A stretch of 64,000 nt of DNA, from assembly GCF_900105415.1 (NCBI RefSeq), contig NZ_FNSM01000001.1:8316001-8380000 (forward strand), in the 5' to 3' direction. Below the pieces are notes generated by a model. That model had not been told where the DNA came from and ran no database searches. It saw only the letters and a list, made by a program, of their open reading frames with translations. The translations under genes were made by a program, and so were the position numbers. Positions 35,024 to 43,622 of this stretch are shown piece after piece. The stretch's first letter is position 1, and the number at the start of each line of letters is the position of its first letter. The DNA comes from Streptomyces sp. TLI_105 (GTDB taxonomy: Bacteria; Actinomycetota; Actinomycetes; Streptomycetales; Streptomycetaceae).

Positions 35024-36658
35024 TCACACCTCGGGGGCTCCGGTCTCCTTGAGCGTGCCGTCGGCCAGCCGCAGCCACCGGTCGACCCCGATCTCGGTGA
35101 GGAACCTTTCGTCGTGGCTGACCACCAGGAACGCGCCCTGATAGGAGTGGAGCGCGCTCTCCAACTGGCCCGCGCTGACCAGGTCGAGGTTGTTGGTGGG
35201 CTCGTCGAGCAGCAGCAGCTGAGGAGCCGGTTCGGCGCACAGTACGCAGGCCAGGGTGGCGCGCAGCCGCTCGCCGCCCGAGAGGACCCTGACCGGCAGG
35301 TGGGCCCGGGGGCCCCGGAAGAGGAAGCGGGCGAGCAGGTTCATCCGCTCCGCCTCCGGCCGCGCGGGGGCGAACTCGGCGAAGTTCTCGGCCACCGTGA
35401 GGTCCGGGTCCAGCAGGTCCAGGCGCTGCGAGAGATAGGCGATCCGGCCGTCGTTGCGCTTGATCTCCCCGCTGTCCGGGGCGAGGTCGCCGGTGATCAG
35501 TCGCATCAGGGTGGTCTTCCCCGCGCCGTTGGGGCCGGTCAGCGCGATGCGCTCCGGGCCTCGGACGGCCAGGTCGACACCACCCGGCGCGAACACGTCC
35601 TCGTCGCCGAGGCGCACCCGCATCCCTTCGCCGAGGAACAGGTTGCGGCCGGCGGGCACGCGGGTGTCGGGCAGTTCCAGGGTGAGGCGCTGTTCCTCAC
35701 GCAGCGCGCGCCCGGCCTCGTCCAGGCGCGCCTTGGCCTCGCCGACCCGGGAGGCGTGCATCTGCCCGGCCCGGCCCGCCGATTCCTGCGCGCCCCGCTT
35801 CATGTTGCCGGCGAAGATACGGGGCAGACCGGCGCTCTTGAGGTTCTTGGCGGCGTTGCTCGCCCGGCGGTCGGCGCGCTCGCGGGCCTGCTGCATCTCC
35901 CGCTTCTCCCGCTTGAGCTCCTGCTCGGCATTGCGCACGTTCTTCTCGGCGACTTCCTGCTCGACGCGGACGGCCTCCTCGTACTCGGTGAAGTCGCCTC
36001 CGTACAGACGCAGTTCGTCGCTGCCGAGTTCGGCGATGCGTTCCATGCGGTCGAGCAGCGCACGGTCGTGGCTGACCAGGAGCAGGCAGCCGTTGAAGTC
36101 CGACAGCACGTCGTAGAGCGTGTGGCGGGCCTCCAGGTCGAGGTTGTTGGTGGGCTCGTCGAGCAGCAGGACGTCCGGGCGCCTGAGCAGCTGGGCGGCG
36201 AGGCCGAGGGAGACCACCTGGCCGCCGCTGAGCGTGCTCAGGCTGCGGTTCAGGGACACATGGGCCAGGCCCAGGCGGTCGAGCTGGGCGCGGGTGCGCT
36301 CCTCGATGTCCCAGTCGTCGCCGATGGTGGCGAAGTGCTCCTCGGCCACGTCGCCGGACTCGACGGCGTCCAGGGCGCGGATCACCTCGGCGATGCCGAG
36401 CACCTCGGCGACCGTGAGGTTCCCGCTCAGGGGCAGGCTCTGGGGGAGGTGGCCGAGGGTGCCGTCGACGGACACCGTGCCGGTGGTCGGCTCGAGTTCA
36501 CCCGCGATCAGCTTGAGCAGGGTGGACTTGCCGGAGCCGTTGGGGGCGACCAGGCCCGTACGGCCGGGGGGCACGCTGAAGGACAGGTCGTCGAAGACGG
36601 GGGTGTCGTCGGGCCAGGCGAAGGAGAGGTTCGAGCAGACGATGGCGGCGTCGGACAT
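35024..36658 (-). CDS. ABC-F family ATPase (ribosome-protection type)
   Basis: 544 residues from the ATG at 36658. It has two ATP-binding cassettes without membrane segments. Walker A motifs are APNGSGKST (near residue 40) and GPNGAGKTT (near 375), signature LSGGQ and LSGGERLRA, and Walker B LLLDEPTNN in both halves. A charged linker (EQEVAEKNVRNAEQELKREK) corresponds to the ABC-F P-site tRNA-interaction domain. ABC-F proteins either displace ribosome-targeting antibiotics or tune translation; which applies cannot be read from sequence. Its 5' leader carries hairpins described separately. Confidence 0.92.
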   Translation of the reverse strand: MSDAAIVCSNLSFAWPDDTPVFDDLSFSVPPGRTGLVAPNGSGKSTLLKLIAGELEPTTGTVSVDGTLGHLPQSLPLSGNLTVAEVLGIAEVIRALDAVESGDVAEEHFATIGDDWDIEERTRAQLDRLGLAHVSLNRSLSTLSGGQVVSLGLAAQLLRRPDVLLLDEPTNNLDLEARHTLYDVLSDFNGCLLLVSHDRALLDRMERIAELGSDELRLYGGDFTEYEEAVRVEQEVAEKNVRNAEQELKREKREMQQARERADRRASNAAKNLKSAGLPRIFAGNMKRGAQESAGRAGQMHASRVGEAKARLDEAGRALREEQRLTLELPDTRVPAGRNLFLGEGMRVRLGDEDVFAPGGVDLAVRGPERIALTGPNGAGKTTLMRLITGDLAPDSGEIKRNDGRIAYLSQRLDLLDPDLTVAENFAEFAPARPEAERMNLLARFLFRGPRAHLPVRVLSGGERLRATLACVLCAEPAPQLLLLDEPTNNLDLVSAGQLESALHSYQGAFLVVSHDERFLTEIGVDRWLRLADGTLKETGAPEV

Positions 36659-36683
36659 GAAGAGACCTCGGAGGTACTGAGGG

Positions 36684-36706
36684 CAGAGCTTGGTCCTCTG
36701 CCCTGG
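36684..36706 (-). promoter_or_regulatory. Leader hairpin upstream of the ABC-F gene
   Basis: On the minus strand gggcagag and ctctgccc form a perfect 8-bp stem with a 7-base loop, 26 bases before the ABC-F start codon. Upstream in the same leader, gaggag is followed eight bases later by GTG and a nine-codon frame (VAGEDDISG, stop), a candidate leader peptide. Such leader peptide plus hairpin layouts control other antibiotic-resistance ABC-F genes by attenuation. Here it is only a structural resemblance. Confidence 0.4.
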
Positions 36707-36917
36707 GCAGACGGGGAAGGGGGTACGACGAAACGGACCACCTCAGCGGTGCGTCCGAGCACCGGCCGGTGGCCGTCAGATCCGGATCTCACCCGGAGAT
36801 GTCGTCTTCACCCGCCACGTCTGCGACTCCTCGATACACGGTCTACGTCCGCCACAGCTTAACAGCGGCGGTCGGAGGGCGAGGCGGTGAAGTGCGGGCG
36901 CGTGTTCTGGGCGGCGG

Positions 36918-36982
36918 CCCTCGACGACGTCGCTCGGTGCGCGGGGGCAGCCCTCGACGGCGTCGCTCGGCGCGTGGGGGCG
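36918..36982 (+). repeat. Imperfect 33-bp direct repeat
   Basis: Two adjacent copies of ccctcgacg(a/g)cgtcgctcgg(t/c)gcg followed by (c/t)gggggc lie in the non-coding region between the ABC-F leader and the M6 protease gene. Confidence 0.6.
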
Positions 36983-37077
36983 CGCATCGATGCGTTCCCG
37001 TGCGCCGTGCACGCCGCCCAGGAGAGCGCATCTGCCGATGGCTCGCTCGCTCAGCGCGCCCCCGTAACCCGCTCCCG

Positions 37078-37095
37078 TTACCGTGGCTACGGTAA
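37078..37095 (+). promoter_or_regulatory. Palindromic operator candidate before the M6 protease operon
   Basis: TTACCGT-ggct-ACGGTAA is a perfect 7-bp inverted repeat with a 4-base centre, 30 bases before the start codon of the M6 protease gene. Its position, AT-enriched arms and size fit a repressor site rather than a GC-rich terminator. Confidence 0.5.
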
Positions 37096-37124
37096 GTGAC
37101 ACCCCCTCGCTCTCTGGAGTTGAC

Positions 37125-38969
37125 ATGGCTGACCCAGCCGCCGTCTCTTCCTCGTTCTGCGCCGTCGCCCCCAGCCCGGAACTGCGCCGGCGCATGCTGG
37201 AGGAACTCGACCAAGTACGCGGCGGGCCGGGCGAGCTCACCAACCTGCTCGGCTTCACGAGCACGCCCACCCCCCTGGGCTTCGACGACGGAACGATCTT
37301 CCCGCCGGAGGAGTTTCCACCAGGGACCTCCCGCGCCACCATCAGCGCGGCGGCGGCCGACCGGGCCCCGCTGCGCGGCACCATCAGGGCGGTCGTCGTC
37401 CTGGTCGACTTCTCGGACAAGCCGATGACGAAGACGGCGGCGGACCTCGACAAGCTGTTCTTCTCGCTCGGCGCGATGCCGCACGGCAGCGTGCGCGAGT
37501 ACTACCGCGAGGTCACGAACGGCCTGGTGGACCTCGTCGGCGAGGTCCACGGTCCGTACCGCATGCCCGAGACCATGGACTGGTACGCGGCCGGCAACTT
37601 CGGCATCGCCAGGCCCAGCGGCCCGTTCCGGTCACCGGAGATGGCGAAGTCCGCCGTGGAGGCCGCGGACCCGAGCGTGAACTTCGCGCCGTTCGACAAC
37701 GACGGGAACGGCTACGTCGACGCCTTCATCGTGGTGCACGCCGGACCCGCCGCCGACGAGACCGGAAAGCCGTTCCACATCTGGTCGCACAAGTCGACCC
37801 TGCCCGCAGTGCACCAGACCGACGGCACCAAGGTCTACGGCTATCTGACCATCTCCGAGAACGCGAAGATCGGCGTCTGCGCGCACGAACTCGGGCATCT
37901 GCTGTTCGGCTTCCCCGACCTCTACGACACGGACGACAGCTCCGAGGGCGTCGGCTCGTGGTGCCTGATGGGAGCCGGATCCTGGGGTGGAGGCGGAGAC
38001 GTCCCCACACATCCGTCCGCCTGGTGCAAGGTCAATCAGGGCTGGGCCACGACCAAGGTCGTCACCACCAGCGGCACCGAGTCCTTCCCGGACGTCAAAT
38101 CCAGCCACACCGTCCACCGGCTCTGGAAGAACGGCGCGGGCGGCAGCGAGTACTTCCTCCTCGAGAACCGCCAGCGGACCGGGTACGACGCCTCGCTGCC
38201 GGGCGACGGGCTGCTGATCTGGCACATCGACGAGAACCAACCGAACAACCGGGACGAGAACCACTACAAGGTCGGCCTGGTGCAGGCCGACAACCAGCGC
38301 AACCTGGAACTGAACCAGAACCGCGGCGACGACGGAGATCCGTACCCCGGAAGCAGCGGCAACACCACGTTCACCTCCACCAGCGCACCCGACTCGAACT
38401 CCTTCGCGGGCGCCGGTTCCTGCGTCTCCGTCACCCGGATCTCGCCGTCGGCGGCCACCATGACGGCCTCCGTGACGGTCTCCTGCGGAAAGGCCCCGGT
38501 CAAGGAGATCAAGGACCACAAGGAGATCAAGGAGCCGCTCAAGGAGGCGAAGGAGCCCTCCAAGGAAGTGAAGGACTTCAAGGACCGCAAGGACGTGGAG
38601 GTGAAGACCAAGGAGCCGTTCAAGGAGCACAAGGACCTGAAGGACCGCAGGGAGCACAAGCCGCCGTACAAGGAGATCAAGGACGACTGGGACAACCCCC
38701 CGGACGTCTCGACGCGTTCGACGGGAGAGGAGGGCGACCCGACCGCCGCCGCCATCGTGGACCTGCAGACCCGGCTCGCCGCCCTTGAGCAGGCCCTGGG
38801 CGGGGCCGGCGGCGCGGGCGACACCGCCGAACCGTTCATCGGCACCGAACTGCGGCCCGACCTGATCGGCGGACCGCAGTACGGACCGGGCGCCGACGCG
38901 CTGCGGGAAGCCGTCGAGGCCGGCGACGCGCAGGCCAAGCGGTCGTACGACAGCCTTCCCCAGCAGTGA
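37125..38969 (+). CDS. M6-like metalloprotease with Lys/Glu/Asp-rich tail
   Basis: 614 residues from the ATG at 37125 behind ctggag. Residues 85-440 form an M6/immune-inhibitor-A-like zinc protease domain: RAVVVLVDFSDKPMTKTAAD, SVREYYREVTNGLVDLVGEV, the zinc site HELGH (254-258) in VCAHELGHLLFGFPDLYD, and GVGSWCLMGAGSWGG. Unusually there is no signal peptide. Residues about 455-525 are a tail of repeated K-E-(I/P)-K/K-D units (PVKEIKDHKEIKEPLKEAKE and similar), with about 19 lysines and as many acidic residues in 65 positions. A predicted helix (IVDLQTRLAALEQALGG) follows. The stop overlaps the start of the next gene (GTGA), so it heads an operon with an ATP-grasp ligase. Confidence 0.88.
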   Translation: MADPAAVSSSFCAVAPSPELRRRMLEELDQVRGGPGELTNLLGFTSTPTPLGFDDGTIFPPEEFPPGTSRATISAAAADRAPLRGTIRAVVVLVDFSDKPMTKTAADLDKLFFSLGAMPHGSVREYYREVTNGLVDLVGEVHGPYRMPETMDWYAAGNFGIARPSGPFRSPEMAKSAVEAADPSVNFAPFDNDGNGYVDAFIVVHAGPAADETGKPFHIWSHKSTLPAVHQTDGTKVYGYLTISENAKIGVCAHELGHLLFGFPDLYDTDDSSEGVGSWCLMGAGSWGGGGDVPTHPSAWCKVNQGWATTKVVTTSGTESFPDVKSSHTVHRLWKNGAGGSEYFLLENRQRTGYDASLPGDGLLIWHIDENQPNNRDENHYKVGLVQADNQRNLELNQNRGDDGDPYPGSSGNTTFTSTSAPDSNSFAGAGSCVSVTRISPSAATMTASVTVSCGKAPVKEIKDHKEIKEPLKEAKEPSKEVKDFKDRKDVEVKTKEPFKEHKDLKDRREHKPPYKEIKDDWDNPPDVSTRSTGEEGDPTAAAIVDLQTRLAALEQALGGAGGAGDTAEPFIGTELRPDLIGGPQYGPGADALREAVEAGDAQAKRSYDSLPQQ

Positions 38970-39802
38970 GCGGAACCCTCCTGCTCCTGGCCGCACCCGG
39001 CGACGGCGGCGCGGCGGCGGTGGCCCGCGCGCTGTCGGCCCGGGGCGGCCACGGAGCCGTTCTGACCCTCACGCCCGCCGACCTCGCCCGCGCCCGGTGG
39101 AGCCACCGGGTGAACGGCGGGGGAGAGGCGTCCACCCGGATCACCCTGCCCACCGGGCGGGTGCTCGACGACCGGACCGTCGGCGCGGTGCTGCACCGCC
39201 TGCCGGGCCTGCCGCTCGCCGCCGGTGCCGACAGAGGACCCCGAGCCAAGGACGTCCTGTACGCGCACAGCGAGCGACAGGCCCTGGTCGCCAGCTGGCT
39301 GCTGTCCCTCGCGCCGCGGGTGATCGGCCTGATCAGCGCGTACGGAACCGCCCACGGGACCGTCTCCCGCACGACGGCCCTCGTCCACGCCGAACAGTGC
39401 GGCCTGCCGGTGGCCCGGCGGGGCGGGGCCACGCGCGGCGGCCTGGTGGGTCGGCCCGCCCCCGGAGAACGGCACGTGCGGCGCCTCGCATGGCCCGGCG
39501 GCCCCGGATCGCCGGTCCCGGTCGACGTGCTGCCGGAGGCGCCGGCGGCGTACCACGACACCCTGCTCGTCGCCGGGGACCGCGTGATCGGTCCCCGTGC
39601 CGACGACTACGGCGAGCGCTGCCGGCGCCTCGCCGACGCCCTCGGCACACGGCACTTCGAGCTCCGGTTCGCCCCGCGCGACACCGGCGCCGTCGTGACG
39701 GACGTGGACCTGTGCCCGCGCCTGGACGACCCGCCGCACGTCGAAGCCACCGCCTCCCTCATGGTGGCCCTCGCCGAACAGCCCACGAGGAGGCCCGAGT
39801 GA
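38966..39802 (+). CDS. Uncharacterised partner of the ATP-grasp ligase
   Basis: 278 residues from a GTG at 38966 that overlaps the preceding stop. It begins GTLLLLAAPGDGGAAAVARA and later has DVLYAHSERQALVASWLLSL and RHFELRFAPRDTGAVVTDVD. No membrane helix or signal is seen. The N-terminal strand-helix pattern and its placement resemble the pre-ATP-grasp domains of peptide ligases, but no ATP-binding signature is visible, so it may be a non-catalytic companion. Its own stop overlaps the start of the ATP-grasp gene, implying translational coupling. Confidence 0.75.
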   Translation: MSGTLLLLAAPGDGGAAAVARALSARGGHGAVLTLTPADLARARWSHRVNGGGEASTRITLPTGRVLDDRTVGAVLHRLPGLPLAAGADRGPRAKDVLYAHSERQALVASWLLSLAPRVIGLISAYGTAHGTVSRTTALVHAEQCGLPVARRGGATRGGLVGRPAPGERHVRRLAWPGGPGSPVPVDVLPEAPAAYHDTLLVAGDRVIGPRADDYGERCRRLADALGTRHFELRFAPRDTGAVVTDVDLCPRLDDPPHVEATASLMVALAEQPTRRPE

Positions 39803-40716
39803 TCCTGTTCTTCGGCCGTACGGACGACCCGCCCCTCACCCGCGCGATCAGCGCCGCACGCGACGCCGACCTGCGGCACCTCGTGATCGACCAGGCCCGC
39901 ACGGCCCGGTACGACCTCGTCGTCGGGACGGACGCGCTGGACGCCCAGGTGACCGTCGAGGGGATGCGGGTCCCGCTCGGCGACGTGTCCGCCGTGTACG
40001 CCCGCCCGTTGGAACCGCCCGCCGACGGGGACCCGGCGGCCCGGGCGCGGGCGGCGGCGTTCCAGGAGTGGTTCGTCGGCTGGCTCGACACGACCCCGGC
40101 CGTCGTGGTCAGCCGGCCCCGCGCCATGGAGTCCAACTCCTCCAAGCCGTACCAGGCCCAGCTCATCGGACGCTCCGGCTTCGCCGTACCGGAGACCCTG
40201 GTCAGCGACGACCCCGACGAGATCCTCGCCTTCCGCGCCCGGTACGGCCGGATCGTCTACAAGTCGGTCAGCGGCGTCCGCTCCATCGTCAGGGAGTTCA
40301 CCGACGCCGACGAGAGCCGGCTCGCCCTCGTCCGCGGACTCCCGACGCAGTTCCAGGCCCACGTGCCGGGCCAGGACGTACGCGTCCACGTCGTCGGCGA
40401 GGACACCTACGCCGCGGTCGTCGACTGCGACGCGATCGACTACCGCTACGCCGACCAGGGCGGAAGGCCCGCCCGCCTCGCCCCGTACGACCTGCCCCCG
40501 GACACGGCCCGGCGCTGCGCGGAACTCGCGGCCTCGCTCGGCCTGCCGCTCGCGGGCATCGACCTGCGCCGCACGCCCGACGGCGCGTGGGTGTGCTTCG
40601 AGGTCAATCCCATGCCGGCCTACAGCTATTACGAGGCGCACACCGGCCTGCCCATCTCCTCGGCGCTCGTCGCGTACCTCGACGGCCGTCGGGCAGCGGT
40701 TTCCGTGGGGGGGTGA
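39799..40716 (+). CDS. ATP-grasp ligase, RimK/graspetide-maturase-like
   Basis: 305 residues from a GTG at 39799 overlapping the previous stop. Residues 1-95 form the N-terminal domain (VILFFGRTDDPPLTRAISAA). RPRAMESNSSKPYQAQLIGR and VPETLVSDDPDEI match the entry segment of RimK-like and MvdD-like ligases. YGRIVYKSVSGVRSIV carries the ATP-binding lysine, and CFEVNPMPAYSYYE (from residue 266) holds the magnesium ligands Glu268 and Asn270. The enzyme should form an amide or ester between an activated carboxylate and a nucleophile. The Lys/Glu-rich tail of the first gene in the operon is a conceivable substrate. I have no direct evidence for that. Confidence 0.85.
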   Translation: MILFFGRTDDPPLTRAISAARDADLRHLVIDQARTARYDLVVGTDALDAQVTVEGMRVPLGDVSAVYARPLEPPADGDPAARARAAAFQEWFVGWLDTTPAVVVSRPRAMESNSSKPYQAQLIGRSGFAVPETLVSDDPDEILAFRARYGRIVYKSVSGVRSIVREFTDADESRLALVRGLPTQFQAHVPGQDVRVHVVGEDTYAAVVDCDAIDYRYADQGGRPARLAPYDLPPDTARRCAELAASLGLPLAGIDLRRTPDGAWVCFEVNPMPAYSYYEAHTGLPISSALVAYLDGRRAAVSVGG

Positions 40717-40720
40717 ACCC

Positions 40721-41029
40721 GTGGTCCAGATCGTCGAGAACCTCACCGTACTCACCCTCCGGCTCCTGGCCCGGACCGCCCACCCACGGCTGGACGAGTG
40801 GGACCTCGCCGCCTGCCAGGTCCTCGCCTCCCTCCCCGTACCGGGCGTGGCCGACCTGATCACCCCCAACCTCACGGGCTCCCGGCTGAGTCTCGGCATC
40901 CGGCGCGAGCTGCTCCAGGACGTGGCGCTCGGGGCGACCCTCCACCTCCGGGCGAAACTCGGCTCCTCGGGTGACGTCCTGGCGGAACCCCACCCGGCTG
41001 CCGGCGACTTCCGCGTCGAGCAGCCCTGA
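40721..41029 (+). CDS. 102-residue protein of the ATP-grasp operon
   Basis: A GTG at 40721, four bases after the ATP-grasp stop and behind a G-rich ribosome site. The protein reads IVENLTVLTLRLLARTAHPR, DEWDLAACQVLASLPVPGVA and LLQDVALGATLHLRAKLGSS. It is mostly helical with no cysteine cluster, signal peptide or known motif. Tight spacing puts it in the same transcript as the three genes before it. Function unknown. Confidence 0.7.
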   Translation: MVQIVENLTVLTLRLLARTAHPRLDEWDLAACQVLASLPVPGVADLITPNLTGSRLSLGIRRELLQDVALGATLHLRAKLGSSGDVLAEPHPAAGDFRVEQP

Positions 41030-41331
41030 CGGGGCACGTCCGGACCTCGTGGATCCGGCGCGGACGCGCTGGTGGCCCGCCTCGGGGCCGAAGGGCGCGA
41101 CTTCCCCGAAACTCTGTCCGACGGTGCGGCCCTCTTTCCACCACAGCAGCGCCATTCGGCCAACATCGGGAGGATTTCAGCCCTCCGGACAACCAGGCAT
41201 CATCTCTTCCCCTCTCACCGCACGGGCGCAGCGAGTGCCTCCCGCCGCACCGGTCGGGCGTCCGTCCCGGCCCGTCGGACGGGTGGCCCGCTGTCCGCCT
41301 CCTTCCACAGCACCCGGAGGACGAGGGAACG
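41030..41331. other. Leader of the lysyl-oxidase-family gene
   Basis: About 300 bases without a gene. A short AT-richer patch (cattcggccaacatcgggaggatttcag) may hold a promoter, but no confident -35/-10 pair is seen. Confidence 0.4.
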
Positions 41332-43095
41332 ATGACCACCACGCGTACCACCCGGCTGCGGCGTCCGCTGCTGGCCGGCACCACGGCTGTCGCCGCCATG
41401 GCCGTGACGGCCGGCTTCATGGCCGCCACCCCGGAGCAGGCGAACGCCGTGACGGGCCCCAGGCTGAGTCTCGTCGCGGCGACCGGCTCGATCACGCTCA
41501 CCTCCTGGAAGGAGGAGCCGGGCGTCTACCTGGACCTGGGCACGTACCTCACTGCGGAGGGAACCCCGTTCGAGCTCAAGGCGACCCGGAAGTCCTACAA
41601 GGACCCGGTGACCCTCACCCAGACCGTGTACGAGGGCGGCAGGGCCAAGGCGAAGACGCTGCCCCAGGGCACCGTGAAGGACTTCTCCGGGCTGCCCGGC
41701 TTCGCGGAGATCACCGTCACCGACAAGGACGGCAAGAAGGTCGTCAGCCGGGCGGAGAGCTTCTGCCCGAACAACGCCAGCGGACGGGTCCGCCCCGACG
41801 CGCCCTCCACCTCGAAGTATCCGGAGAGCTGTCCCACCAACCCCTTCACCCTCGGTTCCGTGTGGGGCGTCGAGAAGGGATGGGCCGCCAACACCTACAA
41901 CGGTTCCTACACCCAGCCGGTGAAGCTCGCCGCCGGCACGTACACGGCCGAGGTCCGGGTCGCCAAGAAGTACCGGGACCTCTTCAAGATCGCCGACAGG
42001 CCCGCCAGGGTGAAGGTCACCGTCGAGGAGCGCAGTTGGGAGGAGAACGGCGCCGCGGCCGCCCGAGCGGCCACCGCCGGGGAGCACGCCGGGCACGGCG
42101 CCGCCCACCACACTCCGGCCGGTCACGCCGGGCACGGCCCTGGGCACGCTCCGACCCCCGTCCAGGCCGGCGCCCCGGAGACCAGCGGCGCGGGCCCCTC
42201 GTACAACGTGGGCCACGGGCCGCTGAAGGCCGCACCGCCGGCCCTGCCGTGGGCACTCAAGAAGCAGCAGGCGGCACGCGCCGACATGCAGGCCGGCGCC
42301 ATGCAGGCCGGTGACACGGCGGGTCGGACCGACGGCTCGCGACAGGCGCCCGCCCTCACGCCGCGGTCCAAGCGGCCCACCGGGAACCCCTCCGTCCCCG
42401 ATGTCCCCAAGCCCGACCTGCGGTCGCTGCCGGCCTACGGCATCACCATCAGCGACGGCGACCGGAACATCCCCGGCAAGGACTACCTGGCCTTCAGCGC
42501 CAACGTGTGGAACGCCGGTCCGGCCCAGCTCGTGGTGGACGGCTTCCGCTCGCCCGGCAAGGCCAAGATGGACGCCTACCAGTACTTCTACGACGCCCAC
42601 GGCAAGCAGGTCGGCTACACCCCGACCGGCACCATGGAGTGGGACCCCCGCCCCGGCCACGTGCACTGGCACTTCACGGACTTCGCCAGCTACCGGCTGC
42701 TGAAGGCCGACAAGAAGGAAGCGGTGCGCAGCGGCAAGGAGGCCTTCTGCCTCGCCAACACCGACGCCGTCGACTACACGGTGAAGAACGCCAACTGGCA
42801 CCCGTTCAACACCGACCTGGCCACCGCCTGCGGTCAGGAGAACTCCATCTCGGTCCGTGAGGTCCTGGACGTCGGCTCCGGCGACACCTACACCCAGGAC
42901 CTGCCGGGACAGTCGTTCGACATCACGGACGTGCCCAACGGCACCTACTACATCCAGGTACTGGCCAACCCGGCCAAGCGGCTGAAGGAAACCGACCTCG
43001 GCAACAACAGCGCCCTGCGGAAGATCGTCCTCGGCGGCACGCCCGGCCGGCGGACCGTGACCGTCCCCGCGCACGACCTCGTGAACGCGAACTGA
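41332..43095 (+). CDS. Secreted lysyl-oxidase-family copper protein
   Basis: 587 residues from the ATG at 41332 behind ggaggacgaggga. Residues 1-39 are a signal peptide (RRPLLAGTTAVAAMAVTAGF, cleavage after QANA). Residues 45-235 hold beta-strand-rich sequence, followed by a His/Gly/Ala linker (EHAGHGAAHHTPAGHAGHG) that could bind metal. Residues 360-580 are a lysyl oxidase domain: WDPRPGHVHWHFTDFASYRL contains the copper-binding H-x-H-x-H (443, 445, 447), and DVPNGTYYIQVLANP is the conserved late motif. Lysyl oxidases oxidise lysine side chains to aldehydes. It follows the operon of the Lys-rich protease on the same strand. Confidence 0.9.
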   Translation: MTTTRTTRLRRPLLAGTTAVAAMAVTAGFMAATPEQANAVTGPRLSLVAATGSITLTSWKEEPGVYLDLGTYLTAEGTPFELKATRKSYKDPVTLTQTVYEGGRAKAKTLPQGTVKDFSGLPGFAEITVTDKDGKKVVSRAESFCPNNASGRVRPDAPSTSKYPESCPTNPFTLGSVWGVEKGWAANTYNGSYTQPVKLAAGTYTAEVRVAKKYRDLFKIADRPARVKVTVEERSWEENGAAAARAATAGEHAGHGAAHHTPAGHAGHGPGHAPTPVQAGAPETSGAGPSYNVGHGPLKAAPPALPWALKKQQAARADMQAGAMQAGDTAGRTDGSRQAPALTPRSKRPTGNPSVPDVPKPDLRSLPAYGITISDGDRNIPGKDYLAFSANVWNAGPAQLVVDGFRSPGKAKMDAYQYFYDAHGKQVGYTPTGTMEWDPRPGHVHWHFTDFASYRLLKADKKEAVRSGKEAFCLANTDAVDYTVKNANWHPFNTDLATACGQENSISVREVLDVGSGDTYTQDLPGQSFDITDVPNGTYYIQVLANPAKRLKETDLGNNSALRKIVLGGTPGRRTVTVPAHDLVNAN

Positions 43096-43345
43096 TCACA
43101 CCCCGGACACCGGCACGCCCCCTTCGAGTCGACGGAGCCATGGCACACGGGTGACGGACGCCGGCCCGCAGGGGGTGAGGACGATCTCAACGGGCCGCTG
43201 GAAAGCATCGTTTCTGCACGTCCGCGACCCCGCGATCCGCTGTCCGGCATTGGAGTGAGACGTGGTGTCCCGTTGATCCCCGGAGGCGTTTGACCGACTG
43301 ACGGGCACTTTCTGCCACGTCACTCGGAACTCATGAGGAGTAGCT

Positions 43346-43579
43346 ATGCGTTCTCTGGCCGCGTCTGTCCTGGCCGTGGGAATCCTGTTCGGCGGTGCCG
43401 GTGCCGCGCTCGCCCACGACGGAGTCGGAATCGGGAGGTTCGCCGAGGGCGGCGCCGGCTTCGCCTCGCACTGTGCGGCGTCCGGTGTTCCGTCCGTGTA
43501 CGGAACGATCTTCACCGCTTCGTGCTCGGACGAGGGCTGGGAAGTGGGCGACGAGTTCGACTACCTCGGCGCCCACTGA
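43346..43579 (+). CDS. Small secreted protein
   Basis: 77 residues from the ATG at 43346 with gaggag upstream. Residues 1-23 are a signal peptide (RSLAASVLAVGILFGGAGAA, then LAHDG). The mature part of about 54 residues contains two cysteines (FASHCAASGVPSVYG and FTASCSDEGWEVGDEFDYLG), likely a disulfide, and a Gly-rich start. No family is recognised. Twin hairpins follow the gene. Confidence 0.7.
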   Translation: MRSLAASVLAVGILFGGAGAALAHDGVGIGRFAEGGAGFASHCAASGVPSVYGTIFTASCSDEGWEVGDEFDYLGAH

Positions 43580-43622
43580 TCTGCGGCCACGCCCGGCAAC
43601 AGGCACCGCTGAGCATGACCCA

